From Cohnella thailandensis (GTDB lineage Bacteria; Bacillota; Bacilli; Paenibacillales; Paenibacillaceae), in NCBI RefSeq assembly GCF_014212135.1, contig NZ_JACJVQ010000007.1:335692-399691 (forward strand): DNA of 64,000 nt, given 5' to 3'. A model generated the notes under the pieces. It was not told where the DNA came from. It saw only the letters and a program-made list of their open reading frames with translations, and did no database searches. How positions within the stretch are numbered: position 1 is the first letter of the stretch; every line of letters begins with the position of its first letter. Shown here in pieces: positions 9,901 through 18,171 of the stretch. Position numbers and translations under genes: made by a program.

Positions 9901-12900
9901 AGCTACCGATACGGTCGAATTCTCGTCGATGACCTTGCCTTTCCAAGACAGCACGATTTGCCTGTTGTCGCTTCCGAGCTTGGACAAGACCTCGCTCTGC
10001 CATTGCGAATTAATCTTGACCGAGAACACCGATTTCTCGTCCGTCCGATTCAATTGCTTATCGAAGGTAAGAGTAATGCTCTTGCCATCGGGACTAGTTA
10101 CCGCCGATACCACTTGCGGCGGCGCGCTTGCATTGTTGACGGGCATGTCGGAGCCGAACTCGTAGCCCGGCTTGCTGAGCTTAAGCGTGAAGTCTTTATT
10201 GTAGGACAAGGCCGCTTCGATCACATACGTGAGGCCATCGTCAATGGCGGTGACCTTGCCAACGAAATCTCTACCGCTCGCCGCTTCGATCAGCTTCACG
10301 TCCATGCCGGGCACCGGACTCGACAAGCTTACCGTCAATCCGCCTTCGTGAATGGCGGCTATCTTGGCGTCGACCCGATAAGGAACATAAACGCTCTTCG
10401 CCGCTCCGAAGTCGTACGTATGCTTGTTAATGCGCAGCGAGTATGTCGCGCCTTGCGCCAGCGCCGCTTGAATGATGAACGTTCCGGCCGTCTCTCCTGC
10501 GACGACCCCGCTCACGCGAACCGGATCCCCATCCGCAGTCAGAAGCTCCACGTCCGTCGGCAGAAGCTCGATCTCCGTCCGGCTTAACGCGACCGTTATT
10601 CCGCTGTCGGAGACTCCCTTCACCGCGCTGCTCGCATAGATCGGCATGACGAATTCGACCGGAGCCTCGAAAGCGCGATTCGTTCCTTCGATCGTTAAAG
10701 AGTAAACGACTCCGTAGGCAAGCTCGACTTGAGCCATGTAACGGGCATTGTCGGAGCCTAGAACGGCGACCCATCTTATCGGGTTAACCGTTCCGTCGTC
10801 ACTGACAAGCTTCGTTGGAATATCCTTCAGATTCGGTACCGGCTCGCTGAAGGCAGCGTCGAAACCGGTAGGACCGATGCCCGAGAGGGTCACTCCGATC
10901 ATTCTCTTCGCCTCGAACGTCAGGGCCGAGCCAAAATCAACCTGAGGCGACGAAATCGCGAGCGAGTATGTCTCCCCGCCGATCAGCGCGGCATTCGCTT
11001 TATAGGTCTGCCCGCCATTAGAAGCGGTCAGGGAGTCGATCGCGACGGCGCTGCCTTTGCTGTCCTTAAGCGAGAGATTGGCAGCCGTCAGATTCTTGAC
11101 CGCATGAGCCAAGCTCAGCGTGAAGCCCGTCTGCATCGCGTTCTGAACGGCGGCCGATGCCGGCTCCTTCACGTAGAAGGCAAGCCCCGCGCCGAAGTCG
11201 AATCCGCTTGCGGCAATGCTCAGGCTGTACGTATGGTCATAAGGCAGCTCCGCCTCAAGGACATAGCCCGAGCTGCCGTCAATCGGCGTCGCCGAATCGA
11301 TCGGGATGCTCTGTCCATGCTCGTCGATCAGCTTAAAGTTGCTTGCGGACAGAGGGATCGCCATATTGGCGAACTTCAGCGTTAGGCCGCCGGTCGATAC
11401 TCCTTCATAGGTAAAGCTGACGGGAACCGGCGCTGTCGCGGAAGCGGCAGAACCGAATTCGTAGCCCGCAGCCGTCACGGTCAAGGAATAGGTCGCGCCC
11501 GGAGTCAGCTCGGCGCTGATCCTGTACGCTTTGCCGTCGTTTAACTCCTCTACGGCTTGAATTGAGACGGGCTGGTTGGAAGCATTCCGAATCGAGAAAT
11601 TACCCGAAGCAAGGCCCGCGATTCCAGGATTCAGCAAGATCGTCATTCCCGTCTCGTCGATCGTCGCCATTTCGGTCGTTACGGCTCTAGCCAGCTCGGC
11701 CGCTAGCGCCTCGTTGCCGAAGTCGTAGCCTGCATGGCGAGGAACGATCGTATAGGTCTCTCCTCCGGAGAACGCTCCCGTTAACCGATAGGATTGCCCG
11801 CCGTCGAAGGATTCCGCGGACGTCAACGCAAGCGAGCGCCCGCCGCTATCCTTCACGATGAAGTCGGCTGCGGTAAGACCCAAGACGGACGGATTCAATC
11901 CGACGTCGACGTAGTTGGCCCCCGTTCTCAGCACCGCCGGGCTCACGATAATCGGTACCAGGATTCGCACGGCCTCGCCGAAATCATACCCGTTCTTGGA
12001 CGGAAGCACCGTTACCGTCTCGGAGCCCCAGAAGCTGGATTCGATGCGGTAAGTGTAGCCGTTATCCTCGGTCGTCGCGTCAAGCACCGGCAACGGAGCT
12101 CGTTGTCCGAATCTTGAGATCGTGAAGTCGCTCGGCTTAAGGTCCGGCACGGCTTTATCGAAGCTTAGGGTGAACGCGTTGTTGTTGCCGCTCTCCATCC
12201 CCTCGAACGTCGTCTTGACGCTTTTAACGGATATAGGAATGTCTCCGCCGAAGTCGTACCCGATCTTATCGAACTTAAGCGTATAGTTTTTGTCCGCTTC
12301 CAGCGTCACATCCACGGCAAAGGAGAGCCCGCCGTCCGTAGAGTAGAAGGAACGAATCTTGACCTCTTGCCCGTCCTCGTCTATCAACCGAACGTCGTTG
12401 TCGTACATGTAGATCGGCGCGTCGAAAATCAAGCGGAAGCCCTTCAGCGTCAGCCGGTCGACCGACGCTCCGTTCGTGTTCAGCGAAATCGACGTATTGG
12501 ACGAGAACTTGAACGTATGCGGCCCTTTGTCCGCGATGGCGACCTTGTACTTCTTGCCGCTGACCAGCTGCGCCTTCGCATAGTAAGTCCATCCGGAGTC
12601 CGCCGTCTGCAAATCCGTGACCGTCGCCGTTCCTCCTTGGTCGTCCGTCACCGTGAAGTCCGACGGCTCCAGTCCTTCCACCCCGGGCCACAAGAGCAGT
12701 TTAAACCCGTTCTGGGAGCCGAAGACGAAGGCGGCTATTTCGATCTTAAATCCGACGGTCAGCGGCGCGAACGTATAGTCGGGATGAATCACCTTGAGCG
12801 TATACTTCCGGTTGATGTCGAAGGTGCCCGTCAGAGCATAGGACCCGAGGGAGTTCCCGTTCTCCGTTACCGTGACGGCTGCCTTCTGCCCTTGGCCGTC

Positions 12901-15900
12901 GTACAGCGCGAATTGATCCGCCTCCAGCCCGGCAACGCCGACATCGACGATGATTTGCGTCTCCGTCGTGCTGACCAGTTTAAGCGTCCTGTCCGCGGGA
13001 ACCGTAAACCGGATAGGTGCGGCCAGCTTAAATTCCTCTCGCGCCAGATCCATCGTGTAATCGTTGCCCGGATACATCGCTTTAAAGGCAACCTGGTAGC
13101 TGAGCCCGCCATCCGACGTCTTAAGCATGTAGAGATCCGGATGGAATTCATTCCCTCCCTGGGCGAGCACAAGCTGCAAAAGCTGCAGATCCGGCACCTT
13201 GGAGCTGAACGTCACCTTCATGCCAGCCGTCGAGATGTCGCTGAGGGCGGCGGTGACGAGCTTGGACACGACGAACGCGACCGGCTCGACGCTCATCTTC
13301 AAGTCGTTCGGCTTGTATTGCAAAGTATACTTCTTGCCTGCCGTTAATGCGGCGGCAATCGTATAGGAAGATCCTCCGTCCGCCGTCGCGGCCGAGGACA
13401 CGACGTAGGTCTCGCCGGTCGAGCTCTTGATGGCGAAGTTCGCCTTGGTCAGCCCGCCGACCGGAACGTCGAACCGAATCTTCAGTCCGGATGCCGTCGC
13501 ATCCGTAACGGCAAGCACGCCCGGAACCGTGAAGCTGACCGGCTCCATGGAATAGAGCTCGTGATCGAGCCGGATCGTATAGTCGACGCCTGGCTTCAGG
13601 ACGTTATTCGGCACCCGAATCTGATAGCTTGCGCCATGATCCGAAGACTCGAAGTAATTCGGCGTATAGACTTGCCCGTCCGGATCCGTAATGGACAGAC
13701 CTAGATAATTCTCGATCTCGGGGAAGGCCCGGTCGAACGTCAAGGTTAGCTTCCCGGCCCTCGTAACGTCCGTTACGGTCCCTTTGATGACGGGCTTCAC
13801 CGTCACCGCGATCGGAGAATCAAACTCGATGTAGTCCTTCTGCAGCGAAACCGCGTAAGTCGCGCCCGTGGCCAACGTCACGCTGACCCGGTAAGTCGAC
13901 CCGTTGTCGCTCGTCGTCAGCTTGACCCCGCCAAGCTTAATGTTCTGAGCATCCCGGATATCGAGATCGGCCGGAAGCAAGCCGGGCACGGCGTTCTCGA
14001 ACGCGAGCGTGAAGCCCGCAGTCGATACGCTCGAGACCGTAGTCGCGCCCGCGTTCGTCGTCTCGCCGACTTGGAACGCGACTCCGTCTTCCGGCAGGTG
14101 ACCGGCCAGCTTCAACCTGTAATTGCCTGCCGTTAAACTCGCCGTAAGACGGTAGGTGCTTCCTTGATCGTCCGTAACCGCCGAAACGATGCTCACCGGC
14201 TCGCCCGAATCGGCATTCGTCAAGTCGAAGCTATTCTCGTCCAGATCGGCGACCGCATAGTTCAGCTTGGCCGTCAGCCCCTTGCTCGTCGCCTGATCGA
14301 CGGACAGGGTCGCGATCAGGGGAACGTCGACGTAGAAACCGTTCGAGTCGAGATCGGCATCGACATTCAGGAAGTACCCCCCTGGCGCCAACCGGGCGTT
14401 GATCCGATAAGTCCCGCCTATCCCATCGACGTTGTCGACCGACTGGATCGGAACCGATTCGCCGGAGACCTTCGTCAGGTGGAACCCGTACTGCGTATTG
14501 ATCAGTACGGGGGGAACGAGCGCCAGCGTGAACCCTGTGTAGGAAATCTCTCCGATATCGGTCTGGCTGTAGACGTGAATCATCTTCGGAGCGCCGAAGT
14601 CGTAGCCGTCGGCGTGCACGGATACCCAATAATCGTTGCCGCCGGAGCCGTTGAAGGAAACGATGTACAACCGGTAGTTGTTGTCGTAATACGCGTCGAG
14701 AATCTCGACATCGTTGCCCGACGCATCCTTCGCCGAGAAGTTATCCTTCGTCAGATTCGCCACGTACGGATTCAATCCGGCCATGAACTGCGTCGGGATA
14801 TGCCCGGCGCCCCACAGGTTCAGAGTCGGATTTACGAGCGTCGCCGGCTCCCCGAAATCATAGCCGTCCGCTTCGATGCCCAGCTTGAACGGGGTGCCGC
14901 CCGAATTCAGTCCCGACGTCGCGAGCGAATACGTGCTTCCGCCGTCGGCCGTCGAGACCGTATCGAGAACGACTTCGCCTCCCGCGGAATCCGTCAGCCG
15001 GAACGAAGCCGCGGTTAATCCCGGCACCGGCCGCTCCATATGAACGGCAAGCCCGGTATAAGAACCCGCATAGCCTTCGAAAGTCGTGTATTTCCCCATA
15101 GATACGGCCTCGGGAACCTCGATCGCGCCTTCCGCTTGTTTGGCTTCTTCCGTCTCGAACCGATAAGCGTAGCTTCCCGGCGCGGCCAAATCGGCCGTTG
15201 CGACGACAGACATGCCGTTCGCCGCCAACTGGAAGCCATGGATATCGACGGCGCGTCCGTCCGGATCCGTCAGGACGAACTCATCGGAAGTTAACCCGAA
15301 TACCGGCACGGCGAACGTCAGCTTAAAGCCGCCGTGCGTAACCCAATCGACCGTCGCCGGAACCGCTTCGGGCTGTACCCGAACCGAGGCCGGCTCGCTG
15401 AAGACGTATCCTTCTTTGTTCAGGGATAAAGAGTATTCCCGATTCTTATCGAGCGATGCCCATACCTCGTATTGCTTGCCGACGACAACGGCGCTGAGCA
15501 TGTCGATGCTGATGGCCTGTCCTCCGGCGTCAGCTAGGTCAAAGTTCAACGCGTCCAGATCGGTTACCGTCTTGTCCATCGACAGAAGGAATCCGTTCAC
15601 CGAGACGTTGCTGGCGACCGGCGTCACGACGATGGCTTCCTCGGCCGGAACCGAGAAGGTCGATGCCGCGCCGAAGCTATAGCCTGGTTTAACAATCGCG
15701 AGCGTGTAGACGATTCCCGCCTCCAACGAGGCGGAAATCGCGTACGAGGCTCCTCCCGCTTCCTCCGCGACGTCGGTGATCCCCACGATGGCTCCGCTGT
15801 CGTTCGCAAGCTTGAAGTTGTCCCCGGTTAATCCCGCTACCGGAGAACGGAACGACAGCTTAAAGCCGTTCTCGCCGATCTCGTACACCGTCGTCGTCAC

Positions 15901-17976
15901 CGAGACGACTTCCGGATCGGTTACGGGCACGAATACGGAGATCGGACTGCCGAATCGGTATCCGCTGTTCGCGATCGTCAGGGAATAAGTCGCGCCTTCC
16001 TCTAGAGCGGCCGATAAAACGTAGGTCGAACCGTTATCGGTCGTCGCGGCATCCGTAACCGCAGCGGCGCCTCCCTCGGCACCTATCCTCGCAAGGGCAA
16101 AACTCGCCGCCGACAGTCCCGGAACCGCCGGGTTAAGCGTAACTAGAAAGCCCGCTTCCCCAATCTCTTGAACGTTCGCCGTTACCGCGACCTCTTGAGG
16201 AGGAGTAACCGGCACGCTGAAGCGGACTCCGTTGCCGAAGCTGTATCCGATCAGGGACAAGCGAACCGTGTAGGTCTCGCCCTCCTGCAAAGAAGCGACG
16301 ACCCGGTACGCGCTGCCGTTCGTCAGAGTCGCGGCCGAAGCGACCGTCACCGCTTCGCCGGAAGAATTCGTCAGGGCGATCGCGGACGCGGTCAATCCCG
16401 GAACGGCGGGGCTCAGAGTCAAGCGGAACCCGCTTGCGCTCGCTTCGCCTGCCGTGACGTTTACGCTCGTAGGCTCAGGATCCGGCTCCTCTCCGCCCGA
16501 GCCTCCGTCGCCGCCGCCCGAGCCATCCCCGCCGCCGCTTCCGGAACCCCCTCCCCCGCTTCCCGATCCGCTCCCTCCGCCGGCCGAGCCGCTAGAGGAA
16601 CCGCCGCTTCCTCCCGCCCGATCCGTCTTCTCTACGACGGACGGCTGGGTATCGAACGCGATGTTCGGCGCGTCCAGCAGGGCTTTGACGATCTCGCCGC
16701 TTCCTTTCACGCTGGTCGTTCCGTGAAGCTCCATGCTTTCAACCCGCACGCCTTCATTCAAGGCGATCGCCGAGGAGTTGACGCCCTCCTTCACGACCAA
16801 CCGCTCGATCGCCCCTGAGCGTACGGTTAGCTGAACGTCGCCCGCAATTTCGACCTGACGGAACTTCCCGGATAGACTCACTTCCCCCGAGGCAGAAATC
16901 GTGATGCCCTCGATCCCGCTTGCAGCGGCGCCGTTCGATTCGATGCTCGCGTCCGACTGAACCTCCATCCGCTCGATGACCGTCGTACCGCCGACCACGA
17001 CCCGAATCCGGCCGTCTTTCTTCTCGATGACGACGGTCCCGAGATCGGAGTCGTCGATATGCACGCTGTTCTCTCCGCCTCCGTTAAGAACCGTGCGCCC
17101 GTTCACCGTCACGCGGTCTAGGAAGACGTCTCCTTCTCCGACGGCTTCGCCAACCGTTAAATTCCCTTTAACGTTTACATTCCGCAACGATACTCCGGGA
17201 ACGTCGATGAGAACATCCCCCGCGACCGTAAACGTACCCGTTGCCGGTCCATAAGTTCCCGGTTCCGTCAGCTTAAGCGCGGAAGGGACAATCCCCCCGT
17301 CGGTGCCCGGAACGGAGTCCTTGCGAATCCGATCCAGAAGCACGACGGCCTCCGCGCGCGTAAGCTTCTGCCCCGGACGAACCGTCCGATCGGCGGAGCC
17401 CTTCACGTAGCCGCTCTCGATCAATGCTCCGAGCGAAGCGCGGCCATAGGCCGGGACGCTGTCCCGGTCCCGGAACGCGCCAAGCGCATTCGCCCCGTCT
17501 CTCTCGAGCACCGGAACGAGCTTCGCCAGCATGACGGCGGCTTCCGCGCGGGAGAGAGCTTGGTTCGGCCGAAAGGTTCCGTCCGGGAACCCGTTGATGT
17601 AGCCCGCCAGGACGGCAGCCTTTACCTGAGAAGCGAACCACGCGTTATCCGGCACGTCCGCAAAAGCGGCATCGGCCGCTCCCGAATAGGCAAATAGCCG
17701 ATTCGCCAGCGCCACGAATTCGATACGGCTAACGGTCTGATCGGGCCGAAGGCTGCCGTCCGGGAACCCGTTGATGAGCCCCAATCGCTGCCATTCCGCC
17801 ATCGTCTCCTCCGCCCAATGGCCGGCAATATCGCGTGTAGCCGCGGCGGAACCGGCTGCCGACGCGACTCTGTTCCCCATGCCAATACCCGGCTGAACAA
17901 GCCCGCAAATCAAGCTGGCCACCAGCGTCCAAACGAGCGCGGCCTTACCTTTGAATCCGAATGCCCTTCTCCTCAT
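3943..17976 (-). CDS. Giant SLH-anchored repeat protein, 4677 residues
   Basis: One uninterrupted frame encodes a protein of roughly half a megadalton. ATG follows a GGAAGGGG box. Order of parts: signal peptide (1-40); three SLH domains (about 49-95, 105-153, 168-217; NGFPDGSLRPDQTVSRIEF type) that should bind pyruvylated cell-wall polymer; a beta-helix-like stretch (about 231-450); a Gly/Ser-rich linker (about 453-503) ending EEPDPEP; 24 beta-rich repeats of about 88 residues (about 506-2615); one SwmB-like domain (about 2617-2705); then helical repeats to the C-terminus. I recognise SLH and the SwmB-like unit. The 88-residue and helical repeats belong to no family I can name. The mature chain has very few cysteines, apart from a CPC motif near residue 3237. 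It has its own terminator, so it is probably monocistronic. A scaffold, adhesin or matrix role is inference. Confidence 0.93.
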   Translation of the reverse strand: MRRRAFGFKGKAALVWTLVASLICGLVQPGIGMGNRVASAAGSAAATRDIAGHWAEETMAEWQRLGLINGFPDGSLRPDQTVSRIEFVALANRLFAYSGAADAAFADVPDNAWFASQVKAAVLAGYINGFPDGTFRPNQALSRAEAAVMLAKLVPVLERDGANALGAFRDRDSVPAYGRASLGALIESGYVKGSADRTVRPGQKLTRAEAVVLLDRIRKDSVPGTDGGIVPSALKLTEPGTYGPATGTFTVAGDVLIDVPGVSLRNVNVKGNLTVGEAVGEGDVFLDRVTVNGRTVLNGGGENSVHIDDSDLGTVVIEKKDGRIRVVVGGTTVIERMEVQSDASIESNGAAASGIEGITISASGEVSLSGKFRQVEIAGDVQLTVRSGAIERLVVKEGVNSSAIALNEGVRVESMELHGTTSVKGSGEIVKALLDAPNIAFDTQPSVVEKTDRAGGSGGSSSGSAGGGSGSGSGGGGSGSGGGDGSGGGDGGSGGEEPDPEPTSVNVTAGEASASGFRLTLSPAVPGLTASAIALTNSSGEAVTVASAATLTNGSAYRVVASLQEGETYTVRLSLIGYSFGNGVRFSVPVTPPQEVAVTANVQEIGEAGFLVTLNPAVPGLSAASFALARIGAEGGAAAVTDAATTDNGSTYVLSAALEEGATYSLTIANSGYRFGSPISVFVPVTDPEVVSVTTTVYEIGENGFKLSFRSPVAGLTGDNFKLANDSGAIVGITDVAEEAGGASYAISASLEAGIVYTLAIVKPGYSFGAASTFSVPAEEAIVVTPVASNVSVNGFLLSMDKTVTDLDALNFDLADAGGQAISIDMLSAVVVGKQYEVWASLDKNREYSLSLNKEGYVFSEPASVRVQPEAVPATVDWVTHGGFKLTFAVPVFGLTSDEFVLTDPDGRAVDIHGFQLAANGMSVVATADLAAPGSYAYRFETEEAKQAEGAIEVPEAVSMGKYTTFEGYAGSYTGLAVHMERPVPGLTAASFRLTDSAGGEVVLDTVSTADGGSTYSLATSGLNSGGTPFKLGIEADGYDFGEPATLVNPTLNLWGAGHIPTQFMAGLNPYVANLTKDNFSAKDASGNDVEILDAYYDNNYRLYIVSFNGSGGNDYWVSVHADGYDFGAPKMIHVYSQTDIGEISYTGFTLALVPPVLINTQYGFHLTKVSGESVPIQSVDNVDGIGGTYRINARLAPGGYFLNVDADLDSNGFYVDVPLIATLSVDQATSKGLTAKLNYAVADLDENSFDLTNADSGEPVSIVSAVTDDQGSTYRLTASLTAGNYRLKLAGHLPEDGVAFQVGETTNAGATTVSSVSTAGFTLAFENAVPGLLPADLDIRDAQNIKLGGVKLTTSDNGSTYRVSVTLATGATYAVSLQKDYIEFDSPIAVTVKPVIKGTVTDVTRAGKLTLTFDRAFPEIENYLGLSITDPDGQVYTPNYFESSDHGASYQIRVPNNVLKPGVDYTIRLDHELYSMEPVSFTVPGVLAVTDATASGLKIRFDVPVGGLTKANFAIKSSTGETYVVSSAATADGGSSYTIAAALTAGKKYTLQYKPNDLKMSVEPVAFVVSKLVTAALSDISTAGMKVTFSSKVPDLQLLQLVLAQGGNEFHPDLYMLKTSDGGLSYQVAFKAMYPGNDYTMDLAREEFKLAAPIRFTVPADRTLKLVSTTETQIIVDVGVAGLEADQFALYDGQGQKAAVTVTENGNSLGSYALTGTFDINRKYTLKVIHPDYTFAPLTVGFKIEIAAFVFGSQNGFKLLLWPGVEGLEPSDFTVTDDQGGTATVTDLQTADSGWTYYAKAQLVSGKKYKVAIADKGPHTFKFSSNTSISLNTNGASVDRLTLKGFRLIFDAPIYMYDNDVRLIDEDGQEVKIRSFYSTDGGLSFAVDVTLEADKNYTLKFDKIGYDFGGDIPISVKSVKTTFEGMESGNNNAFTLSFDKAVPDLKPSDFTISRFGQRAPLPVLDATTEDNGYTYRIESSFWGSETVTVLPSKNGYDFGEAVRILVPIIVSPAVLRTGANYVDVGLNPSVLGLTAADFIVKDSGGRSLALTSAESFDGGQSYRLTGAFSGGETYTIVPRHAGYDFGNEALAAELARAVTTEMATIDETGMTILLNPGIAGLASGNFSIRNASNQPVSIQAVEELNDGKAYRISAELTPGATYSLTVTAAGYEFGSAASATAPVPVSFTYEGVSTGGLTLKFANMAIPLSASNFKLIDEHGQSIPIDSATPIDGSSGYVLEAELPYDHTYSLSIAASGFDFGAGLAFYVKEPASAAVQNAMQTGFTLSLAHAVKNLTAANLSLKDSKGSAVAIDSLTASNGGQTYKANAALIGGETYSLAISSPQVDFGSALTFEAKRMIGVTLSGIGPTGFDAAFSEPVPNLKDIPTKLVSDDGTVNPIRWVAVLGSDNARYMAQVELAYGVVYSLTIEGTNRAFEAPVEFVMPIYASSAVKGVSDSGITVALSRTEIELLPTDVELLTADGDPVRVSGVVAGETAGTFIIQAALAQGATYSLRINKHTYDFGAAKSVYVPYRVDAKIAAIHEGGLTVSLSSPVPGMDVKLIEAASGRDFVGKVTAIDDGLTYVIEAALSYNKDFTLKLSKPGYEFGSDMPVNNASAPPQVVSAVTSPDGKSITLTFDKQLNRTDEKSVFSVKINSQWQSEVLSKLGSDNRQIVLSWKGKVIDENSTVSVASSSVNRVYAVNKTFMAPFEEVDVTNVATLLGMIQSYAYRDDIANPASYPAQVLRGQYGLTPSEAARKLQEGGFKNAVLFRAVINEYKLDDSQLAKLLYSMNADSQTIYEAYGSLYLNVGSNAVPIVKELIAAGYTAIEYGSVLQRMAISSRKAAIVLKKAGASANGVAQALRSSYNETSGGSVSQMKSAAYRQSDIASGVRAAYGLDIPDTVHALAAGGLAAGEVAAVAQSLFGKDAVTNAELLARAGFGADAIGSALAQLYSYDNDREALDVFLGAGFSAADSYAILRNEYPREAVASGLLDRGFSAREVGEAVRMAADGAGVIITAMKGEGASDSATAQLVKDIWVSSGTSLSAILQEFAANGYTYEQRAALLREEFGADVAEAASAISSSLNYSTRSKIYKIMLAGGYEPAKLMFYFMKNGVNHYEVYRQFKQAGMTTADALKSVYDAMLQDGAAFGLEDAMAVVLSDYSRRSSALEAISALKTVFAQDANVTLDAVTLAGAASNHWAKLEIAGAIKDQIGLTLKEFVDLEGSGGFSKFGCPCSAVTVVRDAPYLFSGATIQDLTTAMSLSGAYGLRDVVAANFDLQSTKNGRDWNAAAPYVLSALKNSGYAFEDIAAEFDRLNLDGWIKAFSKNGIAASDVASYLKNKSVTADETVVRLAPYPLTDRALVLREVYGIDSAEALAKLVAGANEDDEEIGRAVAWAYGGDPIHLWVQTLRSQGGTATSVMNSILARYPSYRDAGTIGPILMNAGFSQDDILEAMITIAYRYYGVVQLKDTIRVLQSLYSQQQVTIGQLLKSASLTTPESGIDFLSYAGYKMGDIAGSLKDYYGLTAGEASALLAKKYPNDKKAIVSVLAGLYGQNLSETMAESLEAAGIATAESALDYLRYEGFGIQELAVLFKDRFGWSVGQTAAAFSQRNMGGTENVLVTAIAAAYELPAEKVIHALLVSSGTGTYAGAISFIYHAPFSLATSVKVAKDGYGVSSGEALKALLASGFYPQSNVVSAVADGYGTSQQASIVDSLAANGFDTLASAAAFLGRMGFGLSDIVRVGKEYYHLTAGDAAASLNGFYTSEEIQQSATYVYGQTMTQTMLDTLTAMGKPNFSDGIPEMLKLQYALSDIVLAGKDYYKLSAGQTTFALLESKQFATANVLAAVAEFYGKPIAQSVQDVLDESGIAGIGDAAVLLRSMGYSLRDVAEISKTYYGNSPQATIDALSALGFEDGALIEWTVRNAYGEASGGASESLTPIEALEDAGIADGNAAIDYLWNAGYSVPEISQFLKEFHGKSAVQAAGMLLANPSLDRMAVLYSMNGVYGSSYDEAMIEVFKDSGVFDSADTAARMLSGSGFRMAYIAETMKKSYGKTFTETQAILTSLSLYSSSAIETTVSQIYDSVSMSSGTLQQVLDLYGITTKESAVPFLKGQGVPVLDIVQYLKDAYELGADEATETLVPFYPGSDLGLAIVKAYYSDNSIQYVTQVISGDGNTPSSVVNAMKGKFGNAQLALALKVMFRLDALGVADAMTNGGIPAETVRSAVAEVFGEDPLFAYLKRMKDMGKTAYDIAAELNQRGLLEANPSGYLVDLLLQLGYDKDTILKVRYLYYNTGRFNEGTELEQGTQLARLGATSPTDVMVVLSPYSMLAYKAIAIMRTANPNAALEEIALAMKDYGHWTVADIMGGISAVGEKPSSLAAKFKRMGLNAREAMNYANDLPNADMVRNLVANGYAITDYFRYLDLDTASEGTIAALRQSGYSANELAKLMVQYRNFGFYQVAKVLYDGGYTSISEVAGALLAANCYPETIIYYLDPIADWTPKGIAKELLDSGLLSLVELVGALQYANDNRLNDTYSILREISTKERQAYYDNLDSVSRKILNNDEIAMIVMATTLRYANISLTNVAEQLLNTEREYDLMTAMKVLAYSGFNVLDVAETMWDVYRDVIGFSILKFMVVKAASSFIPNFKQYYDMANRLYKIVNLTVKVVDATT
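5390..7443 (-). repeat. Regular 75-residue alpha-helical tandem repeats within the giant protein
   Basis: Counting from each G-(Y/F)-x-(L/M)-x-(D/E)-(I/L) helix start gives consecutive spacings of 75, 75, 76, 74, 74, 80, 76 and 77 residues, so nine units over about residues 3512-4194. Each unit reads roughly GY-x3-DIA-x3-K-x-x-YG-x-(S/T)-x2-(E/Q)A-x3-L, a second helix pair ending in a Y-G, then a GI-x-T-x-x-SA helix. Less regular versions extend on both sides, from about residue 2710 to the C-terminus. Confidence 0.8.
10130..16458 (-). repeat. 24 beta-rich tandem repeats within the giant protein
   Basis: Splitting residues about 506-2615 by eye gives 24 units averaging 88 residues. Each contains GF-x-L-x-(L/F), V-x-G-L-x4-F, a D-x-G-x-(S/T)-Y turn, G-x-x-Y-x-L, and closes with G-Y-x-F-G and a V-P strand. 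Copies are diverged at sequence level, so the array is old. Confidence 0.8.
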
Positions 17977-18119
17977 ACGACGATCCCCTTCCTTGACTCG
18001 GCCTTGATCCGACCATCTATCGGACTACCTTGGAAAAAGTAGACAGATTGCGAGCGTCCAAAATCAAGTGTAGGGATGCCGAATAAAAGAATAATGAAAG
18101 AAAAGGACAAAAAATGACG

Positions 18120-18149
18120 AAAAACCGCATAGCATCAAGGCTAAGCGGT
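18120..18149 (-). terminator. Intrinsic terminator after the BTAD response regulator
   Basis: ACCGCATAGC and GCTAAGCGGT form a 10-bp stem with one mismatch around a six-base loop. On the minus strand it is followed by five T. It separates the two-component operon from the giant SLH gene. Confidence 0.7.
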
Positions 18150-18171
18150 CCTTTTCCCCTATCGGATTTAT

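Noticed and set aside
9625..10587. Plus-strand open frame of 320 codons inside the giant gene
   Set aside because: Shadow of the repeat-encoding frame; no ribosome binding site or family match, and many similar shadows occur across the same gene.
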